The translations under genes were made by a program, and so were the position numbers. A stretch of 64,000 bases of DNA from Calonectria ilicicola (lineage: Eukaryota; Ascomycota; Sordariomycetes; Hypocreales; Nectriaceae), in assembly GCA_020809705.1 (NCBI GenBank), contig CP085825.1, positions 4,154,001 through 4,218,000 of the forward strand, written 5' to 3'. The notes under the pieces are model-generated. The model ran no database searches. It had not been told where the DNA came from and saw nothing but the letters and a program-made list of their open reading frames with translations. This document shows, piece after piece, positions 33,808 to 42,311 of this stretch (the first letter of the stretch is position 1; the number at the start of each line of letters is the position of its first letter).

Positions 33808-36519
33808 CTACAGCATAAGGAAAATAGCCAACCCAGCGAGCGCGAGGCTGGTGGTTGACATGGCGTTGCGGCCCGCGGCGGCGACTTGGACTACAGATGG
33901 AGTAGAGTCCGCGTAGTCCGGCTGCGACGCAGGCGTGCCGGTTGTATTCTGCGTGGGAACAGAAGCATCAGTGTCTGGAGGTGGAGGTGGAGGAGAACCG
34001 TAAGGAACATCGGATGCCTCTTCTCCAGCGCTCTCTTCTATAACTTCTTGTTCAGATTCCCATTGCTCGGATTCTTGCTCGCCCTCTTGGTCGGATTCCT
34101 GCGCAGAGTATCCAGTCTCAGGGGCATCCTTTTCAGGAGATGCCTCCTTGGGTGTCTCTTGTCCACCCTTCTGAGCAGATTCTTGCTTGGAGCATTCCTT
34201 CTCAGGGGATTCCTTTTCGGGGATCTCCTTCTCGGGTGCTCCCTTCTCAGGTGCTTCCTTTCCGGGTGCTTCCTTTTCAGGCTTCTCTTGCTCAGCCTTC
34301 TGATCAGATCCCTTCTCAGGGCAGTCTTTCTTGGGGGCTTCCTCCTTGGGCAAATCAACCTTGACCTGACTGGAACTAGTAGCAGCAGCAGAATCATCTG
34401 CCTTCTTGGGGCTCGAATACGGTGGTGGCGGCGGTGCAGGGACTGCCTTTTCGCCGGAAGACTGAGACTCAACGGGTGCAACAGCAACTGGGCTACCAGT
34501 ACAGGGAGTAGACGAAGCCGGCGGTGGGGGAGGAGGTGGGGCTTGAGGAACAACAGCTTGAGCCGTAGAAAAGCCTTTAGCAGTAGGGCTGGGAGCCTGG
34601 GCAATCGAAACAGGGCCAGGAGGGGGAGGGGCAGGAGCCTGAGAAGAAGAACTTGGGACCGAAGCTGGAGGCTGATAAACTGGAGCCTGAGGAGCTGGGA
34701 CTGGAGCCTGGGCCTGAGCAGAGGCAGATGAAATGGGAGCCTGAGCTGGAGGAGGAGCATAGTAAACTGGAGCTGTAGTGCTGGGAGGTTTAGCCCCTTC
34801 GATGCAGCTGGTGGTCACAACCTTCACCGCAGCTTCGGCCTGCGATGTTGCCTTGCATTTGGTCGTAGTAGCAGGAGGCGGCTTGACGGCACAGCTAGAA
34901 GTAGTAGCAGTTACGTACTTAGTCTTGGTGATGAAATTACAGTTGTGATCATCACAAGGCTTCTGAGGCTTTTGGGCCTTCTCTTCTTTGTAGTCTTTGC
35001 AATGCCAGCAACCAGGTTGAGCCCAGCCACTCTTACACTCGGTCTTGCAGCACTTGGGTTTGCAATCATTGCCCTTGCATGGACTCTTGGGCAATGGGCA
35101 AGGACAACCCTTGGTGCGATCATGAGCACATGGGCAGGGAAGAGGCTTGGGCTGAGGACGGCCGCAGTCAGGTCCCTTGCAAGGGTTAGGTCGTCCAGGC
35201 GGTGTCTTTTTACCGCCAGAGCCCGGGTAAGACTGGGCATAGCCGTGAGAGTGTTGGTGGTTGTGAAGATGGACATGATCTTGCTGACACTGAGGTGTTG
35301 TGCAGAAAATAGCTGGGGGGTCAGGGCGTTTGGTTCCAATGTTCCCACCGGGTCCAGGACCAGGACCGCGGCCAATGCCACCACCAGGAGTTTGACCAAT
35401 GCCTCCCAAAGCGCCATCAACAGTCTTACCAACTCCTCCAAGGGTGTCATCCAGAGTTTTGCCAACTCCTCCAAGGGTGTCATCCAGAGTTTTGCCAACT
35501 CCTCCAAGGGTGTCATCCAGAGTTTTGCCAACTCCTCCAAGGGTGTCATCCAGAGTTTTGCCAACTCCTCCAAGGGTATTATCGACTGTCTTGCCAACTC
35601 CTCCAAGGGTGTTATCAACAGTCTTGCCCACTCCACCAAGAGTACTGTCAACAGTCTTGCCAACACCGCTGACGCCATCGACAACAGCTTTGCCGGCATT
35701 GTTAACAGTTCCATCGATAGCACCAACGGTTTTTCCAACAGTAGCAGCAGTTCCATCAACGACGCCACCGGGAGGAGTCTCTCCACCTCCAGCAGCATTA
35801 GGACCAGCGGCATTAACTCCAGCAGCATTGGCAGCAGCAGCTACAGCATTGCCACCAGTAGCAGCGACTCCATCAGTAACGCCGGCAGCAATGTTACCGG
35901 CGGCACCAGCAGGAGGATTGACAGCACCACCAGCAGGAGGATTGACAGCACCACCAGCAGGAGGGTTGACAGCGCCACCAGCAGGAGGGTTGACAGCGCC
36001 ACCAGCAGGAGGGTTGACAGCGCCACCAGCAGGAGGATTGACAGCACCACCAGCAGGCGGGTTGATAGCACCACCAGCAGGAGGGTTGACAGCACCACCA
36101 GCAGGAGGATTAGCAGCACCGCCAGCAGGAGGGTTGGCAGCACCGCCAGCAGGAGGATTAGCAGCACCGCCAGCTGGGGGATTAGCAGCACCACCAGCTG
36201 GGGGATTAGCAGCACCACCAGCTGGGGGATTAGCAGCACCACCAGCAGGAGGGTTGGCCGCACCACCAGCAGGAGGATTAGCAGCACCGCCAGCTGGGGG
36301 ATTGGCAGCACCGCCAGCAGGAGGGTTGGCAGCACCACCAGCAGGAGGATTAGCAGCACCGCCAGCTTGGGGAGCCCTAGCCACAATGGCGTTGTGAATT
36401 TGACTGTGACCAGCGTAATCACGAGGTTTAATCAACCCTCTTTGCCCACGCATGTCGACAACTCCAGCCTGGGCTACTCCGCTGAGAACGGCCCAGGCGG
36501 CCAACAAATTGTGCCGCAT
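33808..36519 (-). CDS. repeat-rich, predicted GPI-anchored cell-wall protein
   Basis: Single exon, 903 aa. It begins with a signal peptide (MRHNLLAAWAVLSGVAQA); an ATG 11 codons upstream would spoil that signal. In order it has: about 19 copies of an eight-residue GGA(A/V/I)NPPA repeat; an Ala/Gly-rich linker; about eight copies of an 11-residue GGVGKT(V/L)DDTL-type repeat; a Gly-rich bridge; a His cluster (HVHLHNHQHSHG); a Cys/Pro-rich domain with two CKGxDC motifs and CWHC; a Pro/Ala-rich stalk; charged xPEKE repeats; and a Pro-rich spacer. It ends in a hydrophobic GPI-type tail (STTSLALAGLAIFLML). No enzymatic domain is visible. I infer a surface or adhesion role from architecture only. 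The repeats make the opposite strand open for over 500 codons, which is an artefact. Confidence 0.85.
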   Translation of the reverse strand: MRHNLLAAWAVLSGVAQAGVVDMRGQRGLIKPRDYAGHSQIHNAIVARAPQAGGAANPPAGGAANPPAGGAANPPAGGAANPPAGGAANPPAGGAANPPAGGAANPPAGGAANPPAGGAANPPAGGAANPPAGGAANPPAGGAVNPPAGGAINPPAGGAVNPPAGGAVNPPAGGAVNPPAGGAVNPPAGGAVNPPAGGAVNPPAGAAGNIAAGVTDGVAATGGNAVAAAANAAGVNAAGPNAAGGGETPPGGVVDGTAATVGKTVGAIDGTVNNAGKAVVDGVSGVGKTVDSTLGGVGKTVDNTLGGVGKTVDNTLGGVGKTLDDTLGGVGKTLDDTLGGVGKTLDDTLGGVGKTLDDTLGGVGKTVDGALGGIGQTPGGGIGRGPGPGPGGNIGTKRPDPPAIFCTTPQCQQDHVHLHNHQHSHGYAQSYPGSGGKKTPPGRPNPCKGPDCGRPQPKPLPCPCAHDRTKGCPCPLPKSPCKGNDCKPKCCKTECKSGWAQPGCWHCKDYKEEKAQKPQKPCDDHNCNFITKTKYVTATTSSCAVKPPPATTTKCKATSQAEAAVKVVTTSCIEGAKPPSTTAPVYYAPPPAQAPISSASAQAQAPVPAPQAPVYQPPASVPSSSSQAPAPPPPGPVSIAQAPSPTAKGFSTAQAVVPQAPPPPPPPASSTPCTGSPVAVAPVESQSSGEKAVPAPPPPPYSSPKKADDSAAATSSSQVKVDLPKEEAPKKDCPEKGSDQKAEQEKPEKEAPGKEAPEKGAPEKEIPEKESPEKECSKQESAQKGGQETPKEASPEKDAPETGYSAQESDQEGEQESEQWESEQEVIEESAGEEASDVPYGSPPPPPPDTDASVPTQNTTGTPASQPDYADSTPSVVQVAAAGRNAMSTTSLALAGLAIFLML
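35397..35660. repeat. 33-bp minisatellite, about 8 units, inside the wall-protein gene
   Basis: Tandem 33-bp units encode the 11-residue GGVGKTLDDTL type repeat. Four consecutive units are identical or nearly so at the DNA level, including synonymous positions. This points to recent copying or homogenisation. Confidence 0.9.
35905..36366. repeat. 24-bp minisatellite, about 19 units, inside the wall-protein gene
   Basis: Tandem 24-bp units encode GGA(A/V/I)NPPA. Variant units are interspersed (for example CTGGGGG in place of CAGGAGG, and AVN or AIN in place of AAN), which gives a mosaic pattern typical of slippage and gene conversion. Confidence 0.92.
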
Positions 36520-37251
36520 GGTGTAGTAATGAAGAACGAGTCCGTGACTCAAACGATCGACTTTTGAATTGAGAAGAACAAAACCTCTGCTCCAGTGGAA
36601 TGAACGAGCGAACTGAGGAGGCAGTGAATGAAGAGTTGACGGTCATGATGCTCTTCTCTTCTCTTATATCCCAGGATGCTTGCGTTCCCTTTGGGCATCT
36701 CGTCATTCAACTAAACTGTCCATCAGCTCATGTCTACCCAAATCCTTACTCTGCAGATGTTGAGCCTGCAAATGCGGAAGCAAATCCTACATAACCCCCT
36801 TGAACGCACATGAGGTCGAACCCTAAGGAGTGTTTGGTAGTGAATAATGCGGTAGGCAAGTTGACAACCTACGTCTGTTGGAAATCCCCTCATGGAGTCT
36901 CACATCAAACTATAGGCAGGATGTGCAGCGAAACACAAAATATTGCATGCCGCCGAAATGATGCAAATGCATATTCCCCACCATCTGCAAGAGGCCATAC
37001 TGGAACTTATTGGGAAAAAAGCACAATGTTGTTGACCAAATCCAATTGTTGTCCTTGAAGCTACCACACGACGACCAAACCTTGCGCCTTAAGGCCGCGT
37101 AACAGATAATGCTCGCTATTAATATGCACAGTCTCAATCTCCTAACTTGTCTTTTCTGTACCCCCCCTTTCTCTCTCGGCCAAATACAGACGCACCTTAA
37201 CGCCCCTTACGCCACCAGTACAGGATACCGGGATACCAGATAGACACCAGC
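36520..37251. other. intergenic, no gene seen
   Basis: This 732 bp holds the promoter of the wall-protein gene (36520 side) and the 3' UTR of ORMDL (37251 side). No supported gene was seen. Confidence 0.6.
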
Positions 37252-37981
37252 TTATTCTTCCTCCGGAATACCTGAGAAAAGGCCGAATCGCATCCGATGG
37301 CTCTATAGTTAAGTTAGCATGCAAGATCAAAATACTGGGGCAAACCCAACACCAGGCCGAGCTGCAGCAAGGAGGCTAAGGAGGGCAGATTGGAGAGACG
37401 CACCCAGGGAAGCTTAGGAATGACAACTCCCAAGACAGCAAGAAAGTTAATAATGAAATAAGCCAGATCATAATGAGTGTAGTGTGTGCTCAGAAGGAAC
37501 AGCACAATTGGAACGCTTAAAAGGAACTTCTTTGTAGGTGTGTACTGGGCACCATTGTCAATCTGCTCCCACATGTTGAGGTTATCGAAGGCGCCGCTGT
37601 TGAATTCAAAAGGGACGCCTCGGACATAGTGGAACATGACGTAGGAACCGAACATGTAGGTCATGTTGGTCAGAGTCCACGAGGTCTCTTGAGAGACTCC
37701 GGGGATAATGTCGTAAAAGATCTTGAGGCACGCGATCAAGACGATATGGATGGTCCATGCTCCTAGAATTCGACGTCAGCAATGCGGGTCCTCGGCGTGC
37801 GCGGACATCCGTGAGGATGAAAAAAAGTGCCAAGTATACCTTTGGCATTTGTCCAGTTGGCGTTGAGGTTAGGGAGAGCAGCCTGGTCGCTAATCTGCTC
37901 GAGGGTCTCGGGAGGCTCGTGATAGACCTGGAGGATACTGCTAGACCTCCGCCGTCGGGCACCCGTGTTGCGGTCGGGCAT
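37252..37981 (-). CDS. ORMDL family protein (sphingolipid homeostasis)
   Basis: There are three exons: 37981-37840, 37762-37404 and 37302-37252 (183 aa). The N-terminus MPDRNTGARRRRSSS carries the Ser cluster that Ypk-type kinases phosphorylate in yeast Orm1/2. Conserved segments are ALPNLNANWTNAKGAWTIHIVLI, SQETSWTLTNMTYMFGSYVM, GVPFEFNSGAFDNLNMWEQI, YTPTKKFLLSVPIVLFLLSTHYTHY and SHRMRFGLFSGIPEEE. The last is coded by a 51-nt final exon; without that splice the frame runs on into an unrelated tail. ORMDL proteins are multi-pass ER membrane proteins that inhibit serine palmitoyltransferase. The frame upstream of the ATG stays open for about 176 codons (see findings). Confidence 0.95.
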
Positions 37982-40322
37982 GTTGAGATATGTGCTTCCC
38001 CGGCGCGCAGGTTGTGTGCCCGCGTCGTAGGAAACGGTGCGCTGGAGCAGGATCGGAGAAGACAGTTTGGCGGTATTGAGGGGGTGAGCGCGGACACGCG
38101 GGTGGGCGGCGGGAGAGAAAGCCGGAGCGGCGAGAGGACGGGATTGGCGATGGTCGGCAGACACGGTAGATGTTCTCGGGCGTGGGATTGTAGTCGTCGA
38201 GCTGGTACCCCTAATGATGTCACGGAGAACGTGGGAGATGCAGGTGGCCGCAGGGGGGCGATAGGGGGTATGGTATTGATGCAGAGCCGGACGGGTCGGA
38301 CGGTCGAGAAGACGACCAAGATGAAGCGATAGGCAACAACGAAAGACGACGTTGACGGAGATGTCGGACGTTGAGTCGTTGGGAAGAAAGAAGCGGAGGG
38401 GACGCCAAACGGAAGATTGAACGAAGCCGACGGGGCGACACCTAAGTTTAGGTAGAGACACTGATGAGCCACACACCACGCTTAGGACACGCAGAGCACC
38501 CGACGACACGGCGAGCGGCGAGACGGACAGGGAGGGAGACGCACGGCCCAGCGAAATAATTCAATTCAGGGGATTGGGACTGGCTCCACGGGATTTCGGG
38601 GGGGGAGGCTCCTTAGAGGACGTGCAGTAGTTGGGTGACGGCGGCTCCCCTGCTGGGAGAGAACCGGGGATTGGGGCGATTCAGTGAGGCCAGTTTTCCC
38701 AGGGACAGTGGTGTGGTGGAGGCGACGTCTACTGAAGAGGGGGGCTCTGCGAGGCGCTACAGCCAACTAAGGGCTAGTGCCTCCTTTGCTTCTGGGCCTA
38801 GGGGACCCAAGCTCCAAATGGGCTCCGGGGCTATGCTCCAGACTCGAGACTCGGACTGAGACACACACGTGCACAGGCTGACGCCGAAAGCGAGCAACAA
38901 CGACGGCATGCCGTTGCACGAATTTGACACTCGGCAAACGGATCCGGGCGGGCGACGGAGACGGGGGTGCCAGCAGGGCCAGGACGGGCCGTAGGAGGAC
39001 GTCAAAGCCGGGTTGGGATCGGAAATGTGGCTTACTCTAAACAAGTGTCGGGTAAATATAGAAAAGTGATAAAAGCAAATCTAAAACCGATATTGGCCAC
39101 GGATATTCGGACCTAGGATTCAGGAGTGCGGGCAAAGGAGGTGAGATATACTTTTCACCGCTGCTCGAGACGAGAGAGATGAGCAGATATACGAGATAGG
39201 AGGATGAGTAAAGCCGAGCAGGTACGTAACATGTGCCGTTATGATTTCACTGCTGCCTTCGCCGCCATTTGTGCCCGGACCGATTAACTATTTCCTATGG
39301 CAATCGCCATCCCGCGGACCACCGAGTCTCGAGACCAGCACGACAACTGACAGCACGCGTAGAAACAAGAATATCGACTGACGACGCATGTCTGTCAGAG
39401 CATTGAAGCCTTAGCCCGCGGCTGCGCCCTGGACATTGACTTTCCCCGCGCAGCGATTCAGGTGTAGTGGTGCGATGCCAGGTCCGGCCCGGAGCATCTA
39501 TACATGGCAGTGCATAATCTGGTTCCCATGAGCCAGAATAGTTGACATGGGAAAAGACTTTTTTTTTAATTTTTTTTCCTTACCTTAGGATTGATAATGC
39601 CTAGCGATAAAACCAGGGGGCCAAGAAATTGGTTAGCATTTTAACCAAGAAGAGTGCAAGTGGCTAATCTTCGGCCTTCTATGGGCCTTCCAAGCATGGA
39701 CCCATATGAAGTGAAGCTCTCCCTGGATGATCGGCATTTGATTGGTCGCGGCGAATTTTTTCAAAGAGAGCTTCGATATCACGTCGTAACAGCTATTATT
39801 TCTGTTGCTTGAAGCCACCACAACGCTGCGTGTCACCATCGCGCACTTCTTCGTCCCGCCCTATCCATTAACCTCTTCCGGTCCTGTCGCTTAAAAAGGG
39901 GGCGGCTTCGCTTATCCCAAACTTACGCAACCTCCAATCGCATTCATCCCCATTTCCTGGAATCGCGCCGAGGACGCGCATGAACCGTTACCTCGTTCGG
40001 GAACCGCGCTCAGAAGAGACGGGAGCCGCACAGGGGTCCGACGTACCTCACCAGCTCCTCTGGATGCTAAGTGATCATCATATCACGCTTGGGTGAGGTT
40101 TTGGTCTACTTGTTTAGCCTCCCAATTGCGCAGCAAGTCCAAAGAGGCCTCAGGTTCTCTTGGTGAGAAACCCGAAGCCTAACCGGCAGCCTCGCGAGGC
40201 TTATCGTGAGCCCCCACGACTTGTGCTTTTTCCCCAACTCCATATTCCTAGCGGAACACGATCAAGTGTAAGCAGGTAGAAGTTGTAATTATTTTCACTT
40301 TCTTTCAGGTCTGACAGTGGAT
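37982..40322. other. intergenic, ORMDL leader and AIR-like gene promoter
   Basis: This 2.3 kb is divergent between ORMDL (minus) and the AIR-like gene (plus). The part next to ORMDL (37982-38510) is GC-rich and open in two minus-strand frames. The rest has no coding signal. Confidence 0.55.
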
Positions 40323-42311
40323 ATGGCTGCTGAATTTGACCCCAAGGAGGCGATAAACCTCGTGTCCAGCGACAATGAGGCTGCTTCTTCAAAGAAGAGA
40401 CCCTTAGAGGAGGATGTGGACCCCGATACTTCACTGGAAGATACGAAATCATCTCTGCGTGACTCCAAGCGCGCCAGGACAGACGCTCCCGGAACGGCAG
40501 AACCTGAGCCTCAAGGTCAGGAGCCGGCAGGGGAGGACTTTCTGAGCGCGGAGGAAGGAGAGATTGAAGAGGAGGAACCCCAAGTCACAGCTATCAGTGA
40601 TTCAGCCGTGTATGAAATATCCACTCAACCCAGACAGGCGGCAGGTTGGAATCCAACGATAAGTAAAACTGTTGCACGAACCTCCCTGAATGATCCTGCA
40701 ACTGGAACCACAAAGCCTAGAAACATGCCTGTGTTTCAACACAACTCGCTCACATTCAAACTCCCTACTCTTTCTGAAAGGAGAGAAGGCTCGTGGTTAG
40801 AACGCTTCAAGGATTGGGTTTGTGCATTTCAAGAAATCAATTCGGAGCTCACACATGCTATCACATCTGACCTAGTCCAACTGGCCTACGTACATTATAT
40901 TGATGAGGTTTCCGGGCTAAAGCCCAAGAAGCGGAAGAGCGCGAGGCAAGCATCAAAAGAGGTTGAGAGCACCGGAACGCTAGCTGCCCTTCTCCAGAGC
41001 ATTCAGTCCAAACCGGGCTCCCAAACTAACCACGTTTCTCAATCATCGAATAAGCCTACTACACGAAGTGCGTCCAAGGGAGCCAACTCACGCGCTTCTA
41101 GTGCTAGCGAGGGTAGACTTGCAAACGGCGCAGACGAGCAGGATTCTGAGAGTGAGCCCGAATACGAGCCTACGTTGAGCAAATCCGAGCAAAGTGGAGG
41201 AGCTCCTCATGCAAACGGCAACTCATTGGCAGTTTTGCGCAGCGAGCCAATCATGACCAAACGAAACGTGCCTACAGGTGCCCTTGCACTAGACCAGCAA
41301 CGCAGATATTTCCCCTCGGCCAGCGATCCCACCCAAATGTGTCTACTCTGCGGCCGTGGAACTCACATTGCAGCCAGTTGTCCTACACTAATCTGCTCAT
41401 TCTGCCAGAGTCTTGATCATCCTGACCTCTGCTGCCCCACACGTGTGAGGTGTAAGAAGTGCCGCCAACTTGGTCATCAGACATCACGTTGCGTTGAGAA
41501 ACTTGCCCTAACCAAGGGAGAAGGTTTGGCATGCAGCGTCTGCAGCTCGGTGGCTCACCTTGAGGATGAATGTACCCAGGTGTGGCGGTCATTCCACCCG
41601 GAAGCTGGAACCGTGAAAAAGGTTGCATTTATCCCCGCGTCTTGCGCCATCTGTGGCAGCACCAAACACTTTGCTTTCGACTGCAGCCAAGGCGGTGCCT
41701 CAAACCCTACATGGTCGGCAGAGAACCGAGACCTATATGTGGACCCAGCCTGTGGTTTGTCAACCATCGAAGAGACTGGTGGGGGACAAGCAAAGACAAG
41801 CACATTGCGGGCTCCTGAGCTCAAGATCCGGGGTCACGCGGCACGAACAACCAACGTCCACTATTCTGAGAGCGACGATTCCGATGTGGAGTTTCTTGGT
41901 CACAAGCCTGTAAATCGACGGGCGCCCGTCGGACAGATTCGGATGGCTAGCAACATCCAGATGCCTCAGAGTGCGACCTCACGAAACGACAGGCCATCGC
42001 GCGGGAGCAATGGACGCGGTCAGAGCCAACCTCCTCTACCTCCTGGACCTCCTCCTCCTGGACCTCCCCCTTCTGCACCCCCTACGTGCCAGTCATCTAT
42101 CTTGTCCTACATGACAGCTCCATCAGCGCCGCCGCCATCGTTGCCGGCAAAGCCACCTGCATCCACGCGAGGGTACCAGAATGCACCCCCACCACCATCT
42201 CTTCAAAGCTCCAACAAACCTCCCCAAGGACCTCGGGGCAAGGGTGGTGGCCGTGGGGGAGGCAGAGGAGGTCGTGGAGGTCGTGGACGCGGCAGAGGTA
42301 GAGGGAAATAG
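40323..42311 (+). CDS. AIR1/2-like zinc-knuckle protein of the TRAMP complex
   Basis: Single exon, 662 aa. An acidic N-terminus (residues 1-95, with PLEEDVDPD and SAEEGEIEEEEP) precedes a small conserved region, RFKDWVCAFQEINSELT. Five consecutive CCHC knuckles follow: CLLCGRGTHIAASC, CSFCQSLDHPDLC, CKKCRQLGHQTSRC, CSVCSSVAHLEDEC and CAICGSTKHFAFDC. Five knuckles is the number in yeast Air1/Air2, which present RNA to the Trf4/5 poly(A) polymerase and Mtr4 for nuclear exosome decay. The C-terminus has a Pro-rich stretch (PPLPPGPPPPGPPPSAPP) and an RGG tail (GGRGGGRGGRGGRGRGRG) typical of RNA-binding proteins. The assignment rests on the knuckle count and architecture. It is distinct from the ten-knuckle gene at 9.4-11 kb. 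Confidence 0.75.
   Translation: MAAEFDPKEAINLVSSDNEAASSKKRPLEEDVDPDTSLEDTKSSLRDSKRARTDAPGTAEPEPQGQEPAGEDFLSAEEGEIEEEEPQVTAISDSAVYEISTQPRQAAGWNPTISKTVARTSLNDPATGTTKPRNMPVFQHNSLTFKLPTLSERREGSWLERFKDWVCAFQEINSELTHAITSDLVQLAYVHYIDEVSGLKPKKRKSARQASKEVESTGTLAALLQSIQSKPGSQTNHVSQSSNKPTTRSASKGANSRASSASEGRLANGADEQDSESEPEYEPTLSKSEQSGGAPHANGNSLAVLRSEPIMTKRNVPTGALALDQQRRYFPSASDPTQMCLLCGRGTHIAASCPTLICSFCQSLDHPDLCCPTRVRCKKCRQLGHQTSRCVEKLALTKGEGLACSVCSSVAHLEDECTQVWRSFHPEAGTVKKVAFIPASCAICGSTKHFAFDCSQGGASNPTWSAENRDLYVDPACGLSTIEETGGGQAKTSTLRAPELKIRGHAARTTNVHYSESDDSDVEFLGHKPVNRRAPVGQIRMASNIQMPQSATSRNDRPSRGSNGRGQSQPPLPPGPPPPGPPPSAPPTCQSSILSYMTAPSAPPPSLPAKPPASTRGYQNAPPPPSLQSSNKPPQGPRGKGGGRGGGRGGRGGRGRGRGRGK

Noticed and set aside
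34945..36567. 540-codon plus-strand open frame opposite the wall-protein gene, and a 332-codon one at 35399-36397
   Set aside because: Both are mirror images of the tandem repeats. The minus strand has a signal peptide, Cys domain and GPI tail in one frame; the plus frames have none.
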